Counted from the stretch's first letter, positions 12,464 through 23,074 are shown. The stretch: 64,000 nt of DNA from Sorex araneus (GCF_027595985.1 NC_073306.1:78697977-78761976), one strand, 5' to 3'. A program made the numbers and translations. Notes: a model not told the origin generated them from the letters alone.

Positions 12464-12481
12464 TACACACACACACACACA
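12464..12481 (+). repeat. Short (AC)n and CT-rich tract
   Basis: Nine AC units are followed by a TCTCTC/CCTCCC pyrimidine stretch to about 12512. Confidence 0.9.
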
Positions 12482-12837
12482 TTCTCTCTCTCCCTCCCCC
12501 CTCCCTCACTCTTAGTGTAGAAAAAAGCATCTTATGTTTGTTTTCAAACTTCTACTGCATCTTTAACTCAGTGGTTGAACCATCCCAGAGAAGTAATAGT
12601 TTTCACCAATTTTTAGATGCCTGAGTTAGGATGACAAGCACATTCATTCAAACCCCGTGTTCCAATTGAAAACAAGTCAGTAACTTAGAGGAATAGATAA
12701 GTTTCTTGCCAGGTGATCTCAACACTTTCTGAAGACTGGACTTCAGTTGCTTTAGTTCCATCTCTTGCTTTAACATTATAATGTGAGATCTGTGCAGGAT
12801 CATATAGGCTAGTAATGGGATAATACAAGAGTAATTT

Positions 12838-12950
12838 GTAGGGTCAGAGAGATAAAGCACTACTTTGCATACAGCTGATCTAGGTTCAGTCCACAGCACT
12901 GCATATGGTCCCTCAGCCAGATCAGGAATGATATGTCCTGAGCATGAGCA
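12838..12950 (+). mobile_element. Shrew-type SINE fragment
   Basis: TAGGGTCAGAGAGATAAAGC, CATACAGCTGATCTAGGTTC and CAGCACTGCATATGGTCC are the head and the middle. The tail is degraded. Confidence 0.7.
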
Positions 12951-13744
12951 AAAGACTTATTTGTGACTTCTGTTATACAATAATGTTTTTCTCATTTCTC
13001 TCTTCACTCTATTTCTTCTGTCACCCACTCCTCATGGAGGGTCTGCCTCCTTCCTGCATCAGTATAGAAACCCTCCCAATTATTAAGTGTAGATACGGAC
13101 TTACCCTGACCTGTGCCTCTCCTGAATTTTGCTTTGGCCAGCTCAGAGCAATTTTCTAAGTAGGTTGTAATAGGACACTTACTGCTTATCATCCCCCAGT
13201 ACTCTGGGAGCTGCTTGAAAACCATGACTAGGTGACAGCTTTTCTGTATTTCCTTCACTGGCCCCTGATCCATGGTTTTCTTGAATTCAGAGTGCTTGTC
13301 CTGAGAGCTTGCCTTAGGGAAGATTGTGGTTATATAATTTTATTACTCTGTCTCCTCAAAATCAAGGACAACATGGACAAGTTCTGTTCTTCAGTGCCAT
13401 CCCTTAACCAACAGTGTAATCACTGGAGGACTGTGTGATAGAGAAAAAGATTGGGAGAGGAAAGCTTCTGTTGGTCTCTCCCTTCATGACACTGGAAGGT
13501 TGGGTGAGCCTTTCATGCCTCAGACTTCTTAGTGCTGCTGGGAGCAGTACCATCTAATTCATGGGCTGGGTGTAAGAATCACTTGAGAACTTTTCTAGAA
13601 CAGTAGTTTGTAAAACCAAAATGTACTGTGTGCCTGAGAATTAAAGGGGTCCTGTAACACCTGAGTTGGCCTTAGGTAAGATTTTGTGTGTGTACGTGTG
13701 TGTGTTCTTGGGGTTGGTGGTTTGCTTTTGTTGGGTTTTTCTGT

Positions 13745-13915
13745 TTTGTTTGTTTCGTTTTGAGGCCATCCCCCAGCAGTACTTAGGGCTTACTCCTGGC
13801 TTTGCACTCAGGAATCACTTCTGGCAGGGTTCAGAGACCGTATGTGGTACTAAGGATCAAACCCAGGTCGGCCATGCACATGACAACCACCTACCCTGAT
13901 GTACCCACTTCAGTT
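13745..13915 (-). mobile_element. Shrew-type SINE, antisense
   Basis: A T/G-rich leader is followed by GGCCATCCCCCAGCAGTACT, TTTGCACTCAGGAATCAC and CAAACCCAGGTCGGCCATG. Confidence 0.85.
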
Positions 13916-14484
13916 CGTGTTCTTCTTTCAGTGCCTTAGCAGAGTCTGTCACATTTGAGGTATGCACTCTGCCATGGAGCCACAGCCTCACCCACCTCTG
14001 AGATGAGATTTTAAGTCTAGGCTCCCCCAATAATTATTTGATGTCTACATCTTAATTCTAATGAATTTATTTCCTGACCTGTTGAAGGAAAATAGCACTT
14101 GGCCCTAAGGGGTATTCTGATGGTCAGCGTCTACTTGCGTTCCATCTGTGTAGATTGGACTTGTTACAAGCCGGACTTTTTCTTGCACATTGTATAGTCA
14201 TATTGTTGCTCCCTGTTGTCTCTAGCCAATTCAGTCCAGGGAAGGGCAGCTGCCAGACATGGATTCTCTGGCCTCTGACCCCAGCAGATCAAGGTGTGCC
14301 TTGAAGTGGGAGGTGTGACGTCAAGCTTTATTCCACATCCCAGCACATTCTGCACACAGCTGCTTATGCTGCAGTTTGCATTTCTTTCTGAAACTCTGTT
14401 CTAAAGCTAAGGCATGTATCCCAACAAAGCCTATGGACTTAAACTGAACATATACCCATGTTTCCAGATACTCTGTTTCCTTTT

Positions 14485-14572
14485 TTCCCCCCACACTGCC
14501 AGAGATTGAAACCAAGACCTCACCCATGTGAGACTTGTGTTTGGTTGACCACTGAGTTACATCCGGTCTCAG
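14485..14572 (-). mobile_element. Old SINE fragment, antisense
   Basis: CCAGAGATTGAAACCAAGAC and GACCACTGAGTTACATCCGG resemble the reverse head of the SINE. The fragment is short and diverged. Confidence 0.45.
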
Positions 14573-14904
14573 ATTCTTCAGTCTTATTGTTCTAAGATAC
14601 TCCATTTTGTGGGCATATAATATTCATATTTTCCTCTTACTACTGATGGCATGTTTCTAGTTTTTAGTTGAAGGCATATTGAAGTTGTGCTGAAGTATAT
14701 GTTGTGTGTATGTATATATCTTAATCTTTATTGATGGAAGGACTGTGATTTACAATATTATTAGTGATGGTTTCATGTGTAAATAATCCCAACACCACAA
14801 ACCCATCCCCAGAGTTCCCTCTACTTTCCCCCAAAGATGTATGTGTTCTTATACCTGTCATTTTCAGTAAATATTTTCTTGTGGATGTGTACTTTGCAGT
14901 AGAA

Positions 14905-15075
14905 TTAGTGATTTGTTGAGAAATAGTAGAACAGGGAGGGCAGTTGCCTTACATGGATCCAACCAGGGTTTATTCCCCAGCACCACATATACTTCCCAAT
15001 CCCACTAATTGGGGGGCACGGAGCCACACGTAAGCCTGAACACCCCCATGTCTGATTAAAAAAAAGAGAAAGAAT
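14905..15075 (+). mobile_element. Shrew-type SINE, diverged
   Basis: Contains CAGTTGCCTTACATGGATCC, CCAGGGTTTATTCCCCAG and an A-rich end after CATGTCTGATT. An older copy. Confidence 0.7.
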
Positions 15076-15498
15076 TTGTGGACTTTTAGCAGATACTACC
15101 CATACATTCCCCAGTATGATTCTACCAATTCCCACACCCACTTTAACTTCCATGTTGAAGATTTCTTGTTCTTCTTGGCCGACTCTTGTCTTTTCCATTT
15201 CAGAATCTGTTACATTTTATAATATTCTGTAGCTTTTGGGAAATGGACCCGTTTTCTCAGTCCCCAATGCTTCAAATTCTAAACTTCTAGGTGCTCGTTT
15301 TCAGGAATGCAAGGGGCAAGGAAAGGCTGTACCTGAAGGAAAGCTCATAGCGCAGCCTTTGCTATATATATATGGATAAAGATGACAAGTGATTGCTGCC
15401 ATTACCAAAATCATCACCATGATCATTAGTGTTCAATGCCTCTTTGTTCTTCAGAGGTATACAGTGGAGAGTAAAATGTAGTGTCAGCTTACCAGCTC

Positions 15499-15704
15499 AA
15501 GATGTAGTAGAAGAGGGGCTGGAGCTAGAGCATAGCGGGTAGGGCGTTTGCCTTGCACGTGGCGGAGTCGAATTCGGTTCCCAGCATCCCATATGGTCCC
15601 CTGAGCACTGCCAGGAGTGGTTCCTGAGTGCAGAGCTAGGAGTAACCCCTGTGTAACCCAGGTGTGATCCAAAAAGGAAAAAAAAAAAAGATGTAGTAGA
15701 AGAG
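15499..15704 (+). mobile_element. Young shrew SINE with 17-bp TSD
   Basis: A complete copy from GGGGCTGGAGCTAGAGCATA to a poly(A) tail. AAGATGTAGTAGAAGAG occurs at 15499-15515 and again at 15688-15704. The right-hand duplication merges directly into the target of the next two insertions. Confidence 0.96.
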
Positions 15705-15711
15705 ACAGTAG

Positions 15712-15959
15712 CACTGCACTGTAGTACTGTTGTCCCATTGTTCATCGATTTGCTTGAGTGAGTACCAGTAACATCTCTGTTGTGTGACTTATTGTTACTG
15801 TAGTTGGCATATCGAGTAGCCATGGGTAGCTTGCCAGGCTCTGCCGAGCAGGCAGGATACTCTCGGTAGCTTTCTGGGCTCTCCGAGAAGAACGAAAGAA
15901 TCGAACCTGGGTCGGCCGCATGCAAGGCAAACACCCTACCCGCTGTGCTATTCCAGTCC
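15712..15959 (-). mobile_element. Long-tail SINE, antisense (first of two stacked)
   Basis: On the minus strand this has the same tRNA-like head as the poly(A) SINE, then a different body (GAGAGCCCAGAAAGCTACCG-like, then GGCATATCGAGTAGCC, GTTACTGGTACTCACTCAAG in sense) and a CAGTGC/TACAGTG repeat tail with no poly(A). It is flanked by AGAAGAGACAGTAG (15698-15711) and AGAAGAGACGGTAG (15960-15973). Confidence 0.9.
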
Positions 15960-15973
15960 AGAAGAGACGGTAG

Positions 15974-16214
15974 CACTGTAGCACTGTTGTCCCGTTCACC
16001 GATTTGCTCAAGCGGGCACCAGTAACATCTCCATTCTGAGACTTGTTACTGTTTCTGGCATATCTAATATGCCCCGGGTAGCTTGCCAGGCTTTGTCGTG
16101 TGGATGGGATACTCTTGGTAGCTTGCTGGGCTCTCCAAGAGGGGCGGAGGAATCGAACCCAAGCCAGCCACGTGCCAGGCAAACGCCCTACCCTCTGTAC
16201 TATCACTCCAGCCC
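15974..16214 (-). mobile_element. Long-tail SINE, antisense (second of two stacked)
   Basis: A second copy of the long-tail SINE in the same orientation as its left neighbour, complete from the CTGTAGCACTG tail to the CTATCACTCCAGCCC head. It is followed by a third copy of the target, AGAAGAGACAGTAG, at 16215-16228. Confidence 0.9.
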
Positions 16215-16659
16215 AGAAGAGACAGTAGGAACAGATTTTTTTGTCAGATGGTCTGATTGTAGGAAAGAGATAGTTATTGATCTGGGACTTGAATAAGAGT
16301 TCACTAGACAGGAAAAAAATAAAAGAATTGGCAGAAGCACACAAACTCTTGGATGGAATGGGCAGAGTAGACAGTCTGCTGGAAGGGAACCCCACCCATC
16401 CACGCACCCCAAGGCTGGATAGCCTATATGGAGGGGAAGCCATGCCAGTGGCAGTTTGGGGTTGGTGTGAAGTGACATTGCTTCTCCTGATTCAAGATCT
16501 GTCTTGAGTAAGAGGTACAGGACTGCTACAAAATATCACAAAGCTAAAGGATCCCACAGTTTTCTTTGTTCCATGGCCCTCTGGCTGTTTTATGCCAGAG
16601 ACTAACCTATAGAGTTTTTTTTCTTGTGTGGGTCCACATGACCTTGTGGTGGCAGTTAA

Positions 16660-17170
16660 CATTTATTGAATGTTCTTTAGCTCAGTACCATGTGTAGGCA
16701 GGCACCTAAATGTTAAGGAAATTTGATGATGATCATGAAGAACTCATACACTCTTTCATTTTGTGTACACCTACCTACTATATGCGATATACTGATACTA
16801 TAGAAGTAAGAAAGATGACCTCATCCCTGTCCAGTAAACAGTTTTATCAAATGTGATAAGGGCCATGTTGAGGAGAGTGCAGAATCCTGCTGAAGAAGCC
16901 CCTCCCCGAAACTAAGGGTTAGGGAACATGTCTGGAAAGAATAGCAGAAAGCTGATAGCTTTGTCAGGGGATATGGGGAGAAAATAGTCTGTAGAGCAGA
17001 TAATATCTAAAGGGAGCTGAATGCAAGAGAGAATGGCTGGTTAGAAAAACTGGGAGCAGTTAGCAATCAGGAGACTAGAAAGACCAGAGAGAAGAGTTTT
17101 AACAAATTACCAGCAGCAGAATGGATGAAGGAATGAAGAAGGTCAGGACTGGTGGCAGGGAAACTAGGTC
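16660..17170 (-). repeat. Old LINE (L2-like) remnants (tentative)
   Basis: AACATTTATTGAATG followed by CAGTACCATGTGTAGGCAGG, then purine-rich text with GAGACTAGAAAGACCAGAGA, resembles antisense L2. The match is impressionistic. Confidence 0.35.
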
Positions 17171-17748
17171 TCATAACCAAGGCTTATAAGGCAAGTAATT
17201 GACATTCTCAGTATAAGGACTTAAAACCAATTTCTCCTCTAATCCTCCAAGCCAAACATCCTGCTTCTCTAGAACCCAAAACGTCTATTTGAACAGTAAC
17301 GAAATATCCTCTTAGAAAGAAGTCTGTGTGCAAACAAACAAACAAAAAGCTATTTTTTTTCCATTACCCATACTAATGGCCTTTAATCATGGTCCCTAGG
17401 TATGGCAATACATGGCTCTCTGCCAGGACTAAACCTGTGTGAGGCATGTCCTTCACTCTGTACACAGAGTAATAGTTTGTCTGTGACCTGTGGGCCTGGT
17501 ACTTGTTTTGAGCATTCTAGATAGACTGATGAGCTCACATGACATGATGCTGAACTGTTTCTCGTTTAGTTTCACCCACTATGCATTCCAATAACCTTAC
17601 TCCCTGCTCATATTCCCAGCCACTCGAAAAGCAAAACACACACAAAATGCAGGAGCTGAGCATAAAAGGTTCTTATGCTATCTCTTACTGAGTACAAATA
17701 CTTCTTTTTCTCCCCCCAATCCTTGTCCCGCCCACCCTGCCACTTCCT

Positions 17749-17753
<5 letters not shown>

Positions 17754-17814
<61 letters not shown>
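17754..17814 (+). repeat. (AC)n microsatellite, about 61 bp
   Basis: A perfect AC/CA run of roughly 30 units with no interruption, likely highly polymorphic. Confidence 0.98.
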
Positions 17815-17815
<1 letters not shown>

Positions 17816-17967
17816 GATGCCAGGCATTTAAACCTGAAAATCTGAGGGTGTAATTCCTAGCAAGTTTCACAAATAAAAGTACAACTCAGTCACTTACATG
17901 TGTTTGGATTTCTTGGGTATGTGTTTGTCTGATAACAGAAAAGAAAATTCACTTTTAAAACTCCAGG

Positions 17968-18125
17968 TGGCAGTTGGTAAGATAGCACCAGAGACTAGCA
18001 CACATACATGCCTTGCATGCAGGAGGAGACCCAGGGTTCAGTACCTGGCATGGCATGGTTGCCTGACCAGCGTGGGTATGGCTCAGACTTCAAAAATAGT
18101 ATAAAAGAAGTTATCTTAGAGGATA
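17968..18125 (+). mobile_element. Shrew-type SINE, diverged
   Basis: GGCAGTTGGTAAGATAGCAC, CATGCCTTGCATGCAGGAGG and CCAGGGTTCAGTACCTGGCA keep the order of head, GCCTTGCATGC and box B. Confidence 0.75.
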
Positions 18126-19059
18126 GGAGCACATGCTCTGTATTTGGGTGTGGCCCAGAAAAAAAATGTACATTCTCAAATCCTAGGCTAGGACCCAGGG
18201 TATTTTCCTTGTTTTTTACTAATTTGGTTTTTCTTTCTTTTTTTAAGAAATTATTTCTACGTGAATATCAAAACTGAAGAATGCAGAATATAATGATACT
18301 GTTTCTCAAAAAGTTGAAACTTCAAGTTAAAAAAAGATACATATTTTACACCCCTTCTCCCCCCACCGTGATTACAGATACCATGTCCTGTCACTCACTA
18401 CTGCACTTGAGGTGTTGGTTTTGATTCCTCCCAGAGTGATTGTCCTTGTACTCTGTTATTATTTGTATAAACTGGTTTCAGAACTATAAAACCTTCTGTT
18501 TTGGTAAATGGTGACCACAGTTTTTAGTATTCTGGTGCTGGGATTCTTTTTACCACTACAAGGGTCCCCTGTATGGGTGGAAAACAAAGTTCTTACTCCT
18601 CCTGCTTTATTCAGCAGTAGAAGCAATACTGATCATTTCATGTCAACCAAGTCTTCATTGGCATTTCCTTTGCTTTCCATAAGTGCCACATCAAGGACTA
18701 GAGTTTTCATTGCATATGTTAAAAAATCCCAGAGACTAGTCATTCCCAATTATCTGCTGTTCTGCTTTCTATGGTTTCTGTTACCTATGTTCAAGCATGG
18801 TCAGAAATAGTTTCTACAATAAGATATTTGAAATCAAGCAAGATAGCATTCACCTGAGTTTCATTACAGTGTGTTTGTGAATCTTCTTGACTGGGACAAT
18901 GACCTAATGATTATTGTTAAGTTTGTATGTGCCTCATTAATAAAGTTAACTTTATCATAGATATCAGAGATATGGAAGTCTAGAGAAAAAAAAAACATAA
19001 TAAATACAGAGATGGGTAGTTCTACATGGATCCAGTCATCCAGTAGAGGTCATGCTAGC

Positions 19060-19250
19060 GAATACTCATCATTAGAGGAAATGCTTCCAGTCATTACCTA
19101 ATTTAAACTTTCCAACAGCCCTTAAGAATTGTCACCCTTATTGTGCCAGTAGGAAATATGGGACATGGAGAATTACACCTTTATCCAGTGATAAGATTAA
19201 AGCTGATACACAAGAATTTGGATGAGAATTTAATAATAAACACAGAACCC
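19060..19250 (-). repeat. MIR-like fragment, antisense (tentative)
   Basis: TAAACTTTCCAACAGCCCTT, then ATGGGACATGGAGAATTACA, then CAAGAATTTGGATGAGA follows the antisense MIR order. The sequence is heavily diverged. Confidence 0.4.
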
Positions 19251-19368
19251 CTTATTGTGGCTTTTACAAAGTAAAAGTATTTCCACTTCTACTCCCCAAA
19301 CCTCAGTCTGCACCTTAAGTAAGTTCAAACAACAGCAAATGTCATTCCTACTTTCATATGTTCCTGTA

Positions 19369-19470
19369 AGGTTTATAGGAAAGTAAGTTCCTATAAACCT
19401 TTAGTAAGTTATAAGTTTAATAAGTTATGAGTCAGTTATGAGTTATGAGTAAGTTGTAAGTTTTGAGTCT
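19369..19470 (+). repeat. 13-bp perfect hairpin and degenerate AAGTTATGAGT repeats
   Basis: AGGTTTATAGGAA (19369-19381) and TTCCTATAAACCT (19388-19400) are perfect inverted repeats around a 6-nt loop. They are followed by about six imperfect copies of (A)AGTTATGAGT up to 19470. Confidence 0.9.
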
Positions 19471-19660
19471 TTCAATTCTTCTTTATATAGTCCTCAAATC
19501 TTTTTCTGCTTTCTACTCTAACAACTGTAGACCTTGTACAAACTGTCACTGTTTTGTTAATTCCCTGCCCTTTTTTGCCTCTTCTCTTGGACTGTGGGAG
19601 AAAGACTACTGGGACAAATTGCCATTTTTCTGATATATGGCATTTTTATTTATTCCCTAT

Positions 19661-20172
19661 AATACATATTGTTGCATGGAAGAGCCTGGCAATCTCCCCA
19701 TGGCGTATTCGATATGCCAAATAAAGTAATAATAACAGGTCTCATTTCCCTGACCCTGAAAAGAGCCTCCAATTGTTGGGGGAAAACAAGTAAGCAGAGG
19801 CTGCTAAAATCTCAGGGCTGGAACCAATGGAGACGTTACTGGCACCCGCTCAAATATATCAATGAACAACGGGATGACAGTGGTACAGTGATACAGTGAA
19901 TATTTAATGTTGAACTGGAACTATAGCACAGCAGGTAAGGCATTTGCCTTGCACGTGGCCGACCTGGGTTCGATGATTCTTCCGTCCCTCTGGAGAGCCC
20001 AGCAAGCTACGGAGAGTATCCTGCTTGCACGGCAGAGCCTGGCAAGCTACTTGTGGCATATTCGATATGCCAAAAACAGTAACAACAAGTTTCACAATGG
20101 AGATGTTACTAGTGCCCACTCGAGCAAATCGATGAACCGGACGACTGTGCTACAGTACAATACATATTGTTG
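19661..20172 (+). mobile_element. Dimeric long-tail SINE inserted as one unit
   Basis: AATACATATTGTTG at 19661-19674 recurs at 20159-20172 and brackets two long-tail SINE bodies. The left body (19675 to about 19905) lacks the head and carries an extra internal segment (CTGACCCTGAAAAGAGCCTC). The right body (from about 19910) has a full head (GAACTGGAACTATAGCACAG, box B GGTTCGATG). Each ends in GACAGTG/TACAGTG-type repeats rather than poly(A). Confidence 0.85.
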
Positions 20173-20182
20173 ATACTAATAT

Positions 20183-20395
20183 CGGACCAGGGGACCAGAA
20201 ATATATTACAGCAGCTAGAATGCTTGTTTTGCATATGACTGACCCAGATTCAATCCCCAGCACCCCACATAATCCTTCAAGCTCCACCTGGAGTCATTCC
20301 AGAGTACAAAACCAGGAGTAAGTCCAGAGTATTACTGGATGTGTCCCACACCCCACCCTCAGCCCCCTAAAGCCCCTTCAAAAAGAAGAAAGAAA
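20183..20395 (+). mobile_element. Shrew-type SINE close to the LRRC8D acceptor
   Basis: Contains CCAGAAATATATTACAGCAG, CCAGATTCAATCCCCAGCAC and AAAACCAGGAGTAAGTCCAG, with an A/G-rich end. It stops about 100 bp before the coding exon. Confidence 0.85.
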
Positions 20396-20463
20396 GCTAG
20401 GACCTGGCAGAGAACACTTTAGAATTAGCACAGTTTTTTCACAGATTTTTGCATGCATTTGTT

Positions 20464-20495
20464 CTAATAATGCCTTTTGTTGGCTTGTTTTCTAG
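20464..20495 (+). promoter_or_regulatory. LRRC8D: Splice acceptor of the LRRC8D coding exon
   Basis: A branch-like CTAAT at 20464-20468 precedes a T-rich tract and TTTTCTAG, with AG at 20494-20495. The exon then starts GAATG, leaving only two untranslated bases before the initiator. Confidence 0.9.
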
Positions 20496-20497
20496 GA

Positions 20498-23074
20498 ATG
20501 TTTACCCTTGCGGAAGTTGCTTCACTCAATGACATTCAGCCAACTTACCGAATCCTGAAACCATGGTGGGACGTGTTTATGGATTATCTGGCTGTCGTTA
20601 TGTTGATGGTAGCCATCTTTGCAGGAACCATGCAACTTACCAAAGATCAGGTGGTCTGCTTGCCAGTATTGCCATCTCCTGTAACTTCAAAGGCAAACAC
20701 AGCACCAGGAAATGCCGACATTACCACCACCATCCCGAAAATGGAAGCAGCCACTGACCAAGACCAAGAGGGACGGACAACAAGTGACATATCCTTTGTT
20801 ACATCTGCTGTGACACCTGACATACCTCTCAGAGCCACATATCCTCACACAGATTCCACAGTTCCAAGTCAGGAGACCAAGAAAGAGAAGAAAGACCCCA
20901 CAGGACGGAAAACAAACTTGGATTTTCAGCAATATGTATTTATTAACCAGATGTGTTACCATCTGGCCCTTCCATGGTATTCCAAGTACTTTCCATACCT
21001 TGCTCTTATACATACTATTATTCTCATGGTCAGTAGCAACTTTTGGTTCAAATATCCAAAAACATGCTCAAAAGTGGAACATTTTGTATCCATATTGGGA
21101 AAGTGCTTTGAATCTCCTTGGACTACTAAAGCGTTGTCCGAGACAGCATGTGAAGACTCGGAGGAAAACAAGCAGAGAATAACTGGTGCCCAGACTTTAC
21201 CAAAGCATGTGTCTACCAGCAGCGATGAAGGGAGCCCCAGTGCCAGTACCCCGATGATCAACAAAACCGGCTTCAAGTTCTCAGCAGAGAAGCCTGTGAT
21301 CGAAGTCCCCAGCATGACCATCCTGGACAAGAAGGACGGGGAACAGGCCAAAGCGCTCTTTGAGAAAGTGAGGAAGTTCCGAGCTCATGTGGAAGACAGT
21401 GACTTAATCTATAAACTCTATGTGGTGCAGACAGTTGTCAAGACAGCCAAGTTCATTTTCATCCTCTGCTACACCGCCAACTTCGTCAACGCCATCAGCT
21501 TCGAACATGTCTGCAAGCCCAAAGTGGAGCACCTGACCGGTTACGAGGAGTTTGAGTGCACCCACAACATGGCGTACATGCTGAAAAAACTTCTCATCAG
21601 TTACATATCCATTATTTGTGTTTATGGTTTTATCTGCCTCTACACTCTCTTCTGGTTATTCAGGATCCCGTTGAAGGAATACTCTTTTGAGAAAGTCAGA
21701 GAAGAGAGCAGTTTCAGCGACATCCCAGATGTTAAAAATGATTTTGCATTCCTCCTCCACATGGTAGATCAGTACGACCAGCTCTATTCCAAGCGTTTTG
21801 GGGTGTTCTTATCAGAAGTCAGTGAGAATAAACTTAGGGAAATCAGTTTGAACCACGAGTGGACTTTTGAAAAGCTCCGGCAGCACGTGTCACGCAATGC
21901 CCAGGACAAGCAGGAGTTACATCTCTTCATGCTGTCCGGTGTGCCCGACGCTGTCTTCGACCTCACAGACCTGGACGTGCTCAAGCTTGAACTGATCCCG
22001 GAAGCGAAAATTCCCGCCAAGATCTCTCAGATGACGAATCTCCAAGAGCTTCACCTCTGCCACTGCCCTGCAAAAGTGGAACAGACTGCTTTTAGCTTTC
22101 TCCGGGATCACTTGAGATGCCTTCACGTGAAGTTCACTGACGTGGCTGAAATCCCTGCCTGGGTGTATTTGCTCAAGAACCTCCGAGAGTTGTACTTGAT
22201 AGGCAATTTGAACTCCGAAAATAATAAGATGATAGGACTTGAATCTCTCCGAGAGTTGCGGCACCTTAAAATTCTCCACGTGAAGAGCAATTTGACCAAA
22301 GTCCCCTCCAACATTACCGATGTGGCCCCACATCTTACAAAGTTAGTCATTCATAATGACGGCACGAAACTCTTGGTACTGAACAGCCTTAAGAAAATGA
22401 TGAATGTCGCTGAACTCGAGCTCCAGAACTGTGAGCTCGAGAGGATTCCACATGCTATCTTCAGTCTCTCTAATTTGCAGGAACTGGATTTAAAATCAAA
22501 CAACATCCGCACAATTGAAGAAATCATCAGCTTCCAGCATTTAAAAAGACTGACTTGTTTAAAATTATGGCATAATAAAATTGTTACCATTCCTCCCTCC
22601 ATCACCCATGTCAAAAACCTGGAGTCACTTTATTTCTCTAACAACAAGCTCGAATCCTTACCAGTGGCAGTGTTTAGTTTACAGAAACTCAGATGCTTAG
22701 ATGTAAGCTACAACAACATTTCAATGATTCCCATAGAAATAGGATTACTTCAGAACCTGCAGCATTTGCATATCACTGGGAACAAAGTGGACCTTTTGCC
22801 CAAACAATTGTTTAAATGCGTTAAGTTAAGGACTTTGAATCTGGGGCAAAACTGCATCACCTCCCTCCCAGACAAAATTAGCCAGCTCTCCCAGCTCACA
22901 CAGCTGGAGCTGAAGGGGAACTGCTTGGACCGCCTGCCAGCCCAGCTGGGCCAGTGTCGCCTGCTCAAGAAAAGCGGACTTGTTGTGGAAGATCACCTTT
23001 TTGACACCCTGCCACTCGAAGTCAAAGAAGCATTGAATCAAGACATAAATGTTCCCTTTGCAAATGGGATTTAA
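20498..23074 (+). CDS. LRRC8D: LRRC8D, volume-regulated anion channel subunit D
   Basis: This encodes a plasma-membrane subunit of the hexameric volume-regulated anion channel (VRAC), which pairs with LRRC8A. The D subunit favours release of neutral organic osmolytes and uptake of drugs such as cisplatin (family knowledge). The frame is 858 codons, the human length, in one exon. Visible features: N-terminus MFTLAEVASLND; TM1 about 23-47; a variable Ser/Thr/Pro-rich first extracellular loop with C54; Phe143, the D-type residue at the pore constriction where LRRC8A has Arg103; TM2 about 164-184; a cytosolic loop; TM3 about 311-331; TM4 about 365-386; and from about 500 to 840 a run of leucine-rich repeats (LxxLxLxxN pattern). 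The C-terminus is FANGI. The start is the first ATG after the acceptor; upstream codons are open but contain no ATG. No frameshift or premature stop is present. By recall of the human protein, differences concentrate in the first extracellular loop (about 55-130). Confidence 0.98.
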   Translation: MFTLAEVASLNDIQPTYRILKPWWDVFMDYLAVVMLMVAIFAGTMQLTKDQVVCLPVLPSPVTSKANTAPGNADITTTIPKMEAATDQDQEGRTTSDISFVTSAVTPDIPLRATYPHTDSTVPSQETKKEKKDPTGRKTNLDFQQYVFINQMCYHLALPWYSKYFPYLALIHTIILMVSSNFWFKYPKTCSKVEHFVSILGKCFESPWTTKALSETACEDSEENKQRITGAQTLPKHVSTSSDEGSPSASTPMINKTGFKFSAEKPVIEVPSMTILDKKDGEQAKALFEKVRKFRAHVEDSDLIYKLYVVQTVVKTAKFIFILCYTANFVNAISFEHVCKPKVEHLTGYEEFECTHNMAYMLKKLLISYISIICVYGFICLYTLFWLFRIPLKEYSFEKVREESSFSDIPDVKNDFAFLLHMVDQYDQLYSKRFGVFLSEVSENKLREISLNHEWTFEKLRQHVSRNAQDKQELHLFMLSGVPDAVFDLTDLDVLKLELIPEAKIPAKISQMTNLQELHLCHCPAKVEQTAFSFLRDHLRCLHVKFTDVAEIPAWVYLLKNLRELYLIGNLNSENNKMIGLESLRELRHLKILHVKSNLTKVPSNITDVAPHLTKLVIHNDGTKLLVLNSLKKMMNVAELELQNCELERIPHAIFSLSNLQELDLKSNNIRTIEEIISFQHLKRLTCLKLWHNKIVTIPPSITHVKNLESLYFSNNKLESLPVAVFSLQKLRCLDVSYNNISMIPIEIGLLQNLQHLHITGNKVDLLPKQLFKCVKLRTLNLGQNCITSLPDKISQLSQLTQLELKGNCLDRLPAQLGQCRLLKKSGLVVEDHLFDTLPLEVKEALNQDINVPFANGI

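Larger units (their letters stand above)
1..20495 (+). other. LRRC8D: Intron of LRRC8D upstream of its coding exon
   Basis: This stretch has no reading frame with protein-like composition; the frames present fall in repeats or are short. It ends at a clean splice acceptor directly before the LRRC8D coding exon. In other mammals the upstream LRRC8D exons are 5' non-coding and separated by very long introns, so I read the whole segment as the last intron. A short 5'UTR exon hidden here could not be recognised by eye. Content is mostly SINEs, L1 ends, MIR fragments and microsatellites, listed separately. The intervals 700-1480, 1550-2730, 2870-4190, 5260-8770, 12950-13750, 17170-17750 and 18130-19360 show nothing I can name. 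Confidence 0.75.

Noticed and set aside
15742-16443. A 233-residue minus-strand frame
   Set aside because: It runs through two stacked long-tail SINEs; its internal repeats are the SINE duplicated.
20477-20497. Extending LRRC8D seven codons upstream
   Set aside because: Those codons lie in the polypyrimidine tract of the intron and contain no ATG; the 858-codon start matches the known family length.
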